Source: Turnera subulata (taxonomy: Eukaryota; Streptophyta; Magnoliopsida; Malpighiales; Passifloraceae). Taken from it: a DNA stretch of 64,000 bases. Made by a program: the position numbers and the translations under genes. The notes under the pieces are model-generated. The model worked only from the letters and a program-made list of their open reading frames with translations, ran no database searches and had not been told where the DNA came from. Each line of letters begins with the position of its first letter. Position 1 is the stretch's first letter. The DNA is taken from NCBI GenBank assembly GCA_028386065.3, contig JAKUCV010007445.1:39287-103286 (forward strand), read 5' to 3'. Positions 1-10,387 of the stretch are shown one piece after another.

Positions 1-1062
1 GCCCATTACCCACCACAATTATGTCTGTACATAATAATGTCTCCACTAAACCTTATGAACATACAGAGCACCTAAAGTGGCTCAATAATGCTGACAATTA
101 GTGAATCAACCAGCCCAAAACGACCCTGGTCCAACCACGGTTCGAACACGGTCCAACCACTGTCCGACCACAAACCATGGTCCAACCACGGTTCAACCAC
201 CTGCTCGAATCAACGGTTCTATGTGTGTGACCCTCTAGGCACTTGTAATATCCGACAATAATTGTAAAATCTCATTTTACAATTATAAGCAAAGAGCGGC
301 GTCTAGCAACTCATCATTGCTACCCGAACGACAAGATCAGTACTGATTCAAAATGCCTCGCAAACATGTCATCGTCCCTTCGTCCCATTATCAAGATTAA
401 ACCGAGACATGGAATATGTCAATCTCGTATATGTTTAATCTCGGTTTCTTGATCCTCGAGTTAACTGTGTAAAATGGATACCAATGATATCACCATATCA
501 TAATCCGAGCACGGCCGTGCATTTACAGTTCAACTCTATCAAGAAACCATCCGATAATATACCCGTTATATGGGTTGGATGAATCCCCTCTGGATCATAC
601 AAAACCCACTATACACTTATCATATACCCAATGATTACCCTTAAGTCCACCCAGTTACGGATGACTAGGAATAATATCAAAGTATATGACTCACATGTTG
701 GGAACCTTGACGATCTCAGGTCTAAGGACAATACATATAAGAATCGCTATCGACAAACATATAACGCTCCATGTAGCATTCTTTTGTGGGTCGGTCAAGT
801 CCACAAGTTCTCTAACTTGTACCCGTATGTAGAATTCATATCACATATAAATTCTCAACATACGCTAGTCTCAATTTATTATTACAACCCATCTACAATA
901 ATATTCGATTAGGGACATTTAAGAATATATCAAATATATATTCCAGGGTTATAAATATGTGCAAGCGATTATCTCATAATCATATTTATTGGAATAACCT
1001 TAATGTATATACACGACTATATACGATCATCCATTGATTGGCTTTTGGGCATATTACTATCA
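1..1062 (-). mobile_element. Ty1/copia LTR, partial (window edge)
   Basis: This stretch aligns by eye with the copia LTRs at 53947-55487 and 60797-62351 and, inverted, with 35753-37301. Shared blocks include the GGTCCAACCAC direct repeats near 120-200 and the terminal text rich in GGGCATATTA near 1048-1056. The LTR start (TGTTAGTGT-type end) lies at its right edge, so it reads on the minus strand. The terminus is slightly degraded: tattactatca replaces tattacactaaca. The other end lies outside the window, so a solo LTR cannot be told from the end of a full element. Confidence 0.85.
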
Positions 1063-1518
1063 CACGGGACCTTTCCAACATGCTTTGTCCTCACTCGCAT
1101 GTTTCCAGGGAAAACTTCCCAGGAGGTAACCCATCTTAGAATTGCTCAAAGTCAAGCACGTTTAACTTTAGAGTTTTTCTAGAATGAGCACCGAAAAGGT
1201 AGGTGCACCTTATTGATACAGTTAGTACCCATCAAACCGTTTAAGCTATTCTCAATTGTACAGTCCCATGCCTGTACAACTTCGAAATCACTTCATTTGA
1301 GCTATTCTTAATTATACAGTCCCATACCCATATAATTACGAATTCGCCCCAACTGTGCAGCCCCATCCCTACACAGTCTCAGGATCTCTCCTATTCCGGT
1401 GTGGATTCAGTTCATTCTTGTCCCCCTTCATCTAAAGCCCGTTGGAAGCTGCTCCTTGTCCATGCTCATTCCAGCACCAGCGTACACTTCCCGACCTCAC
1501 AGACCCCGGGGTGTCACA
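1063..1518 (-). mobile_element. Cassandra-like TRIM LTR fragment with 5S rRNA-like domain
   Basis: The segment is the reverse complement of the repeat unit found four times at 20197-22348. It ends at 1511-1518 with gtgtcaca, the inverted LTR start TGTGACAC. The 5S-like block is at about 1110-1185 in inverted orientation, including an inverted GGATGGGTtACCTCCTGG. The fragment is cut at its left side by the copia LTR, at the point just after the 5S domain. It was probably the target of that copia insertion, although the copia boundary is too degraded to show a TSD. Confidence 0.75.
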
Positions 1519-3104
1519 TTTTTAGTGTCAATAAAGGCATGCTTTTGACTTTAATATATTGAGTAGCATATCTTTGATTCTAGATTACTTAGTAAAAAGC
1601 CATTACCTTTTTCAAAATTATTTTCAGAAAATCGTTTTCAACTTTATTTTTCAAAATTGATTGTCAAATTATTTTTCCAAATTCATTTTCAAAAAAAAAT
1701 CGACAAAAAATAAAAAAAAAATCAAAAAAACCAAAAAGATTTTTCTTTGTTTTTCAAATTATTTTTAAACCCACCATTCTATGATCAAGATGATTTTTTT
1801 TTTACGGATAACCAAGAGAGTTACTTTGAGTTTTTGAAATCTTTTCCTTTTAGATGCAAGAAGTTTGATTTTTGATTGATCTTGTGTTCATGCTTAGTTA
1901 TGATGAATTCATGCAAGTTCTAACATTCTTTGCTTAGCATTTTTCGACATCCTATTTTTCAACTTTTTGACGTCAACATATGTGTCCTAGAACAAGTTTT
2001 CAGAACTTTTCAAAGCGATTTTTTCTCATAGATGCTCAATGAAAGAGATGATTTAGGCAATTTTTGTTTAAACCAACAAGCCAATAAAAAGCCTACCCTT
2101 TATCATTATCCCTTGTTTAACCCTTTTTTTAGCCTAAATCATGATAGTTAATTTTTCTTTCATTACCCACATTTACCCACCTTTAACCCTTTGAAACCTT
2201 ATGGCTACCATTATTTTCTTTCATTATCCATATCCTATTTTTCAAAGTTCCTTAAGAGATTTTTGCTCTATGTTTTTTATCAAGACTTTTTCTATGATAA
2301 GTGCAATTGTACCGTATCTTTTCACATCCAAGAAGGCCTATGCATTGAAGATGTTTGCACTTTCAATTGTTTCAAGTATGTTATGGAATGTCAAGCGCAA
2401 AATAAAAACAACAAAAAAGAAAAAAAATCGACAAAGTCGATTTCAAAAAAGAAAAATTTTCGACAAAGTGGATTTCAAAATTTTTTTAGAAAAATACAAA
2501 AAAAGAGATGAGAAATTGCGCAATCATGCTTCCTGAAACAAGTTGAATTTTTTTGATGATCACATGATGGATGTTACTTCAAGACCTTCACTTTGAGAAT
2601 TCTTTTCAATTTCTTGATGATGCACATTGCAATTTTTTCTTAAGTGAATTTTTGAACTTTGATTTCCCTATATATACCTTTTCTTTGATCAACCTTTACC
2701 CAAGACCCCATTACAACCCTTGTAAAGTCCTATTGATCTTTTTGAGAGTGTTTATTCATAATAGTGGAGTTAAGTTCTGGAATTTGCCTATGGGACTTGT
2801 TTTTCAAAATTTTTATGACGTCAATTCATTCTTGCATGCATATGGGTATTTGATTTTTGCTAAGTGATTTGTGTGAAAGCTTGTGCGGGTAAGTCTGACT
2901 ATGGCATGGATGCTTTTTCATGAGACTTTCTTTCTTTCTTGGCATTTAATCTTAAATATTTTTCATAAGCTCACGGTGATTATCTTGGAAGTCTTGATAT
3001 GAATTCTTTTTTATTGTGTGATTTGGTGGAGATTTTCAAAACACTCATCTGGTTTATTTTGTTTATTTACTTGAGGACAAGCAAAGTTTAAGTTTGAGGA
3101 GATT
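1519..3104 (+). mobile_element. Ty3/gypsy internal 3' region, noncoding remnant
   Basis: This is an AT-rich stretch with long T/A runs and no recognisable protein domain; the ORFs of about 100 codons here look incidental. Its right end holds a typical gypsy polypurine tract context (ttgaggacaagcaaagtttaa, then agtttgaggagatt) directly before the LTR start TGATAAC. I therefore read it as the region between pol and the 3' LTR of a plus-strand gypsy element whose coding part is missing or lies left of the nested elements. Confidence 0.6.
3091..3104 (+). other. Polypurine tract of gypsy element
   Basis: The sequence agtttgaggagatt sits immediately upstream of the LTR start TGATAAC, where plus-strand priming would occur. 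Confidence 0.55.
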
Positions 3105-4974
3105 TGATAACATCTAAATGTTGGTGTTTTTTATGATGGTTTTGAATGGTCTTTTCTTGTATTCTTGATCAATTATGTATATAATCTTTATATTATTTTA
3201 TATTTTCATGCACTGTGTCAATTAGTACTTCAATTTTGCTGATTAAGTGTTTTTTACCAGGAATTTATTGTTTTTATTGAAGAATGGAAGCTTTTTAGCC
3301 AAGTTTGGAAACCAGGCCCAATTTAGGAAACTTTCTGCAGTAAGCACAGCCGACTATTTTGAACATTTCAGAAGTTCTAGAAATTGAAATTAAGTGAGAC
3401 CAATTGGAGACGAAACTAGACTTCCAGATACCAATTGGAGACGAAACTAGACTTCCAGATATTTCTATGGATTAAATTTCATAATTTTTGGACGAGTCTA
3501 CAAGGAACAGTAATTATTTTAATCTAGCCCAGGATGCAAATTTTTTTGTGCCGACCCAGGCCCAATGTTTCGGTAATATCTTGAGCTACAGAAGTCTAAT
3601 TGAAGAGTTCTTTTTATGGAAAGAAATCTATGAGAAGTATCTAGAACTTTGTGGAAGAGTCAAATGCCTAGTTTGGACGTTTTCTGAGTGTAAAGTGGCG
3701 TGGAAATTTCGGGTCAGAAAACAGGCAAAACTCCAACTTGGAGTGCAAGTCAAGAATTCAATTTCCATTCAAAGTAAGAGAGCCCCACCGACTTCCAGAG
3801 CCTAAAGTGAGTATAAAAGGACCCCCTAGGTCGACATATTCAGGAGGCAGAAGTCAAAGGGCGAAGCTTTGTTGAATTGGTTAGTTATTAGGTCACACAC
3901 ACTAGTAGAGTTAGGCTTTTCTACTCTTTTGTATCCTCTAGGTGGTGCCAAATTTCTCATCCAATTTCAAAGGTTATTCCACACAACAATTCAACATTTT
4001 TCCAGCAAAATTTGAAGGTTCCAAGTCACAAAATCACCAGTCCAATTGCAGCAGAAATCAACACCAAGAGGAGAACAAGTCGACGCCATCATCACCAACA
4101 CAAATCGGCTACCCGACTTCCCTACTCTATCTTCTACTCGTTTTTCTTTCTGTTAAAATGTTTACTTGATGAATTCTTGTGAGATATTGATTGATTGCTA
4201 TTTTATTATGAGGAACTAATTCTCTAATCTAGGATTAGGGATGTAGCCAAATACTTCTATAATTTTTTATCTATGGATTGATGTTTATTCAATTGATTGT
4301 GTTGATTGTTCAATCTATGTGTGCCGAATTTATTATCAACTTTGGATTGATTCTTATTGATTGCATGATGCGAGAGCTGCGTGATTTATATGATGATACC
4401 TAGAAGAACATAGATTGATTGATGCTAAAATATACGAGAGCTGAAAGTTTCTTAGGGCTTGATTGATTGTTTTGTGCATAATGAGTTTAGTATGGATGCT
4501 AGGCTATGCGAGAGCTAGGTAGTATTCTTTGCTGAATATTTAATTCAACATAGGAGAGCTGAGGATTAAGACATTCGAAACAATTGCCCACAATCACACA
4601 TCAATAGTGAGATTGACTCCATGAATAATAAACCTAGACAGTAATTGTGTGAACCCTGATTTCTTAGATTGCTTTAGATATTGATAGAACTTCACTTTAG
4701 ATTAAGTCTGCAGTTTTATTTCTTGTTATTATTTGATTTCGACATCACCTATGCAATCTTTAATTGATTTGCCTAGATAATCATAAGTTGTGATTTAGAT
4801 AGTACTTATTTCCCTTGTTCCGTGGATCGACCTTGATTAGACTACTACAGTACATAGTAAACTGTACGCTTGCAGTTAACAATCGTTGCATTTACTCGTG
4901 AGATATTTGTGTGTCATGTTGTGAATTGATCAAGAATTATAAATTTTAAAAGTCAAGCGTAAAAATAACGCATC
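3105..4974 (+). repeat. Ty3/gypsy 3' LTR
   Basis: The segment starts TGATAACATC and ends ACGCATCA, so it has TG...CA termini and is about 1870 bp long. A second copy, inverted and interrupted, spans 25906-26155 plus 37601-39036. Both ends match: inverted TGACAACATC at 39036 and inverted AACGCATCA at 25906. Internal landmarks shared by both copies are the repeated text around gcgagagctg at about 4370-4560 and the gatcgaccttga block at about 4826. It is preceded by a polypurine tract, so it is a 3' LTR rather than a solo one. Confidence 0.8.
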
Positions 4975-5677
4975 ATCCGTTCTTGAATAGGATCCAATTG
5001 GGTCACCTCATTTCACCTCCCAAATTATAAATATTGAGGTTTTCATCTCCTCTTGACAAGAAGGCCTGAACATCAGCTCTCCCCGTTCCTTGTCCCCTCA
5101 CCGTACCTCAAGTCATTTCATGTGCCCTTCTTCCCGGTTTCTCCTCTAAAAACTGGGATTTGCATTTCTTCCCATGTGAAGATCCCCTCGGTTCGTCTCA
5201 GCTTGTATACTTAACCCTCATCAGTTTGGCTCAGCATCGTATCCCGGTCCCCTAGCTTCCCAACTCGGCATCTCAACTTGACAAATTGACTTGGCTACTC
5301 AACTCATTTCCTCAGCTAGGCTTCTCATCTTAGTTTATCAACTCGGTTCATAAGAAAAAATCAGGGCTTGCATCAGTGTCCATGAGGAAGGCTCAATCAG
5401 ATTATCTCATTTCACCTCTCTTACTATATAGCACCCTACGTAGAGTTGGCACGGCGGTCGCGCTTTTTATTAACCCACTATACACTTTCCTATATATTTT
5501 TTATTGATTTTTCTTGTTTATTGAAATAAAAACACCCTATTAACAAACACTCGAATCCACAACAATAATCACACAAAAATACACATACCACTTATTGATT
5601 CAATATGCATGAGAAGCTCAGGGTATGCAGCTGGTTGGGGGCTAGAGATTGCCGCTAGGGAATAGGTTGACCTACTC
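4975..5677 (-). mobile_element. Fragment of non-autonomous Tat-like element (leader and internal), inverted
   Basis: About 5400-5677 is the reverse complement of the Tat leader at 24960-25230, including agcaccctacgtagag and the cagctggttgggggc block. About 5200-5340 resembles the inverse of 29490-29640 in the nested Tat element (repeated text around caactcggcatctcaac). The gypsy LTR ending at 4974 therefore appears inserted in this minus-strand Tat fragment. No ORF is supported. Confidence 0.65.
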
Positions 5678-6293
5678 TGAAACGACCGCATCCCCAAAAC
5701 GATAATACAAAATATAAACAATTATAAAATGACCAAAATGCCGTTAAGTCCAGGGATGCCATACTCTGTGTAAAAACATCAACTCAATATCTTAGAGTAA
5801 CCAAAAAAAAACTTCGGGATACAAGAGTCAAATATAAATCAGGCTTAACAAGCCAAAGTAACACCGGTTAAACCAACCGGAATAAAAACTAATCAAAATC
5901 CAAGAAAACGAAACAATATCCCGACAAAATACGCAGCGAAAAAAATGACAACAATAAAGTCAATGACAAGTATAGATCATATGAAACGTCAACTCTACGG
6001 ATCCAACAGGAAGGAAACACGGCTACCTGATGAAATGAAAGAGTCTGATACTCGAGGTAAGAGCAACCGTCAACAAGCTACTTATGATCTGTAAAACCAC
6101 GCTGGCGATTTATATGAGTCGCCTACTCAATGTACAAAATAAGACAAATATACAGGCACAGGAAGACAGGCTCGTAGGGTGAGTAAGTCCATGAGCACAA
6201 GTATACACACACGATCAACACGTGTCAAATACCACACACATAAGAGTTAGGTGAATTATCTAATTATAATCTTTAATGCTTTTATTATTATGG
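5678..6293. mobile_element. Unclassified repeat, left part, interrupted by a Tat element
   Basis: The Tat leader homology breaks at 5677 and a new sequence begins with TGAAACGACCGC, a form often seen at plant LTR starts. It is noncoding. The Tat element at 6294-18835 is inserted here with a TATGG duplication, so the sequence resumes at 18841. I could not assign it to a family. Confidence 0.4.
6289..6293. repeat. Target site duplication TATGG, left copy
   Basis: TATGG flanks the Tat element at 6289-6293 and again at 18836-18840, a perfect 5-bp duplication. Confidence 0.9.
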
Positions 6294-7714
6294 TGTGAGA
6301 ACCCGGAATTTTCTCACCTCCGTGACAATCGATGGAGTCGCCACCCAAGTTTTATTACCGTGGAAAAACTCAGGAATAACCAAAGAATGACTCCTTATAC
6401 CCGCAAAGCAACCAGAATAGCGAACCAAAGGTGCTGGACTCGGGGGTTCATCATGGATAGGAAGGTATGAGGCACCCCATCCATGCTTTGGCGAAATAAT
6501 ATGCAATTTAAGCGAATACTTGTGCTTTGGTGCGTCTGTGTATGTGTGTAAACCAAGATTTCCAGCAACAAACAATAACAATAATATATATAAAAATTGA
6601 AATTGAAGAGACAAGGAAAAAAAAATGAAAAGAAACAATTTGGCTTGCGTCTCCACCACTAGAGACATCCTACGTACCCCGGCAACCGGGTTCAAAGCTC
6701 ACGTAGTTATTAGATTAGAATCAACACTCAGGCAAACATGTCAGTATCAGCGTACAATCAGAGACAAAATCACAGCAGCAGAGATAAATCAAAGGGGAAG
6801 AGACCGAGTTACCACAAGGGGCGTGTTCTTCGTCGTTCTTCGCGTTTGAGGGTTGTAGATTGCTTCTACCCTCTTTTCGTTCCTTAGTTCCACCTTGATT
6901 GGCTCTAGAACTACTGCAGAGACAAAACTAAACAACACACCACGTGAAATCTAGCAAAGAAAAGCATAGAAATCGAATTGAGAAAATAAAGTAGTAGAGT
7001 TTTCCCAAGCAAAAAGCTTAATGGCCAACCCCCCTAAAATGTGTTATGAGGGCTTTATTTATAATGTTCAGGGTCTCAGGGGGCGTGGTTTTGATCCTAG
7101 GGTCGAGATTAAACCCATAAATCCAATGGCTAAGGGTAGAGATCGAAAAAGAGGAAAAACTAAAAAATTGCCGAAACTGGAACACACGACCGCCATCTGG
7201 GGGCGGTCATGTCGTGATGACCGTCGGAAGGAGGCGGTCATGCACACTTGTCCGCCGGCAGGTGGCGTGACCGCCGGCCTATCGGTCACTATTCACGGCT
7301 TTTCCTATTTTGACCTGGTTTTCCTTATTTTGACTCCAAGCCGATTCTTGCGAGAAAAGTATGGATTTTTAGACCAGAAAAACTCCTTATTCATCAGGAG
7401 AACTCCATACTCTTTCCATGTAAACTCAATTACTTAACCTCTACTCCAAAGATTAAGAATTATTCCTCTTTTATTCCATAAAATAGGCAAAATAATAAAC
7501 TAACTTAATTGGGTCTCTAATTCAACGAAAATCAGAGACAAATAAGCCAGAAAATTCGTGCTAAGCTTGGGCCTAATTATAAGAATAATCCATTGATTTA
7601 TTCAATGGGTTCTAAAACCAAATTAATGACCAAAAATCAATAAAATTAACCTTGGGCTCTAAAACACAATAACAAGCAACGGAACAAATAGATGGCTAAA
7701 TTTGGATGTTCACA
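6294..7714 (-). repeat. Tat element 3' LTR
   Basis: On the minus strand it starts TGTGAACATCC (ending at 7714) and ends at 6294 with CTCACA. It is 1421 bp and nearly identical to 17455-18835. A TATA-like element (inverted ttatttataa) lies at 7055-7064, with a cluster of GGCGGTCATG-type motifs upstream of it at about 7190-7290. Confidence 0.92.
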
Positions 7715-7726
7715 GATGCCCCTCGT
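7715..7726 (-). other. Polypurine tract of Tat element
   Basis: Read on the minus strand, GAGGGGCATC directly precedes the 3' LTR start TGTGAACA. The same tract precedes the Tat LTRs at 34221 and 43280. Confidence 0.8.
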
Positions 7727-7862
7727 TGGTGAGGGTCTGAGAATTTAGGCACGAAACTACGCAAGAGAACACACAAATTTAAAAGAGAAACAATACACGC
7801 GGGTATGCTGCTGACAATGACAATGCTTACCTGAGGTTGTTCCACTGGGGATAATGAAAGAT

Positions 7863-8243
7863 TTCAGTGTCAAGAGAGGACGCTTGGACCCTAACTATTA
7901 ACCTACTTTCTAAGGGGACGATTTCAACGTTATGAAAGGGAGAATCCCTAACCATTAGCTTACATTCTAAAGGAGACAATTTCAACGTTATGAGAGGGTG
8001 AAACCCTAACCATTAGTTTACTTAAAGAGACAATTTCAACGTTATGAGAGGGTGAAACCCTAACCATTACTTTACTTAAAGAGATGATTTCAACGTTATA
8101 AAAGGGTGAAACCCTAACCATTAGTTTACTTAAAGAGACGATTTCAACGTTATGAAAGGGTGAAACCCTGACCATTAGTTTACTTAAAGAGACAATTTCA
8201 ACGTTATGAAAGGGTGAAACCCTGACCATTAGTTTACTTAAAA
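7863..8243. repeat. 54-bp tandem repeat in Tat 3' untranslated region
   Basis: Units start at 7981, 8035, 8089, 8143 and 8197, exactly 54 bp apart; the last is partial. Two degenerate longer units precede them, at about 7863 and 7923. Each unit begins ttcaacgttatg. Because 54 is divisible by three, the minus strand gives an open frame of an 18-residue repeat, which I take as a by-product rather than a gene. Between 8244 and about 8636 the sequence is noncoding with no recognised feature. Confidence 0.9.
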
Positions 8244-8636
8244 GGGGATTGAGACAAAAAGTTAAAAACTAAAGGATTGAGTCTAAAGGGTATTGCCTCT
8301 GGCATCCAATGAAGAATAAAGATTTTGAGACGAACCAGGATTTTGAGACTAAAGGGACAAAGCCCGTGGCGATCCACTTGGGGAGTTTTTTCAACCGAGT
8401 AAAGATTATGAGTGTTCGTTGTGATTGAATCATTGGATGCCCTAATGTGGGTGTTGGGACTATTTCCTAATTTTGGATCCAGAAAATAAGTTGAAAAAGA
8501 GTTATTGAGCATTGTGCCATACCCTTATGAATGAAAAGAAAACAAATTTGAGACCTTAGTCGAGTCATAATTTCCGAAAAGAAAAACATTTACTGAGTGG
8601 ATTGAGTGGTGAGACAAGACAACGAATAGTGGCTGG

Positions 8637-8889
8637 AAGGCGGTGCTGGCGGTCATGTGATGCTTGCCGGCGGTCTTAGAGGCTTGGCCACCAGTTGGCG
8701 GCGGTTATGGCGACTTGTCCACCGGCTGGTGGCTGTCATGACTCTCAGTTCCGATTCCTACTCGGTTTTGGAGTCCAATTCTTGATGGGAGATGGGTTTA
8801 GCCAACTTTTAACCTCTATAAAAGGAACTAGAGACCTCTGAGGAGGTGCATAAGCATTTGAGAGCAGAGGATTGAGTATTTTAAACACC
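8637..8889 (+). promoter_or_regulatory. Putative promoter of the antisense extra ORF
   Basis: A TATA box (ctataaaagg, 8817-8826) lies about 70 bp before the ATG at 8890, whose context caccATGGG is favourable. Upstream, 8637-8750 carries several GGCGGTCATG-like motifs. About 8758-8775 has ctcggttttggag, matching the region upstream of the TATA box in the Tat LTRs (cactcggttttggacc near 34980). This suggests an LTR-promoter-like module driving the antisense ORF. Transcription is inferred, not shown. Confidence 0.5.
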
Positions 8890-10158
8890 ATGGGTGACAA
8901 TTTTCATACTAGAGTGCAAACTTGGATGAAGAGTATTTCCAAAGCCATTCAATATGATTTCCTGGATCTGAAGAGGCTATTCAATCTGAGGTTTGTGAAA
9001 GTCCAACCAGAGTTGATAAGGGCCGCAACGATGGTTTGGGATAGTGAGAATCATGCGTTCCGCTTTGGAACCGATATGATGGAGCTCTGGCCGACAGTGG
9101 AAAAGTTCGACGCTCTCCTTGGAGTAACGACAGGTGACACCGAAGATCAGCTCACCGGGGAGATAAGGAACAGAAAAATTGTTGTTGCGTCGTACAATGC
9201 CCCCTATGCAAGGAGTGTGTGCGCCTACTTATCAATATCCAAGGATTGGTGGGACGCTCTCTTTATAGACAAAGATTGTATCGACTTGGGACCATTGATC
9301 TCTTTGTATCATGTAGAAGGAGACGAGACACTCGGAAGCAGCTGGAGAGAGAAGAGGAAGCGGGTCCTATCATTTGTCATGATGAATGAGTTCTTGCTAA
9401 AGACGCGTCATGGTATGGGTCTCCTTATTCTTGGAGAATACGTCGAACAGCTATACAAAGGAAATAGCATTGTACCACTAGTAGTTGGCGAAACTCTTAA
9501 TGCGCTAGACACCCTTGCAGATGACTTCAATGGACCAATTGGCGGTTCTCCGTTGCTATTGCAAATGTGGCTGTGTGAACATCTCAAGATCATTGAGCGA
9601 CCGGTATCATTTAAGTACACGTCAACGGGCTATTCAACAAGGCGTCGACTCGAGAACTTTACGACTATGAGAGAGTGGGTCACCTATATGCATCATCTGA
9701 CTTCCAATGATATAATGTGGCATTGTGATTGGCTGAAGGTTATACGCATGACGAGAGACATATTCGGCAATGAAGTAGTGTTGCTACTCGGTATCAAGCA
9801 GTCTACCTACTACAACACGACGCGGTTTATGAGACAAATTAGTTAAGCTCAACCTGTTCCATGTATGATTACCCCTCCTATCCAAGGGACTATGGATGGT
9901 AAACTCATGGGGATTATTTGTTGTGATTGGACTCTCTTGACTTGGATTGGCGTAGGAACGCGTGCGTTGGAGCCTCCAATTCCGCGGTATAAGGAGTGGC
10001 TAAGGGACGCAACTAAGCCATTGGAGAAATTGCTGCGTGCGTGGCGAAAGAAGATCATGGACAGTCCTGAGCCATCTAGAGCTGAGTTTGTGGGACATAC
10101 TGAGTCAAAAGAAGAAGATAATGATAAGAATTGGAGGCAAAAACGCCCTAGGCATTAG
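8890..10158 (+). pseudogene. Antisense extra ORF (aORF) of Tat element, plant-mobile-domain-like protein
   Basis: The ORF lies between integrase and the 3' LTR and is antisense to the element, as described for extra ORFs of Tat-lineage elements. From the ATG at 8890 the frame runs to a TAA at 9844-9846 and continues in the same frame to a stop at 10156-10158, giving about 420 codons with one internal stop. Residues about 35-70 (VWDSENHAFRFG, then ELWPTVEKFDALLGV) and about 225-240 (LLLQMWLCEHL) resemble the plant mobile domain/DUF7745 type found in transposon-associated plant proteins. The C-terminal part is basic and acidic (EEDNDKNWRQKRPRH). An alternative upstream TTG at 8872 is unlikely to be used. 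Function in the element is unknown; the internal stop could be a mutation or an unrecognised intron boundary. Family assignment is by pattern and moderate. Confidence 0.65.
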
Positions 10159-10387
10159 AGACTTATGACAGAGAATGTTATTTTCATTTATGAGTATGCA
10201 AAATAACAACGAGACCAAATAAATTCCAGTTTTTAGTCAACTTGGGAACTTTTATTGATGTAATAATAAGAGACCGGACCTTTGCAGGCTTCCTACGTAT
10301 CTGCGCTTCGTGACTATTTATTGTATTGTTATGATTGTGTTTGCACAGAATCAGGTCTACGTAGTTCTTTGAACATTGTTTTGAGCG

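Noticed and set aside
7960..8229. Open frame encoding an 18-residue repeat protein
   Set aside because: It follows from a 54-bp tandem repeat whose length is a multiple of three; there is no start context or domain.
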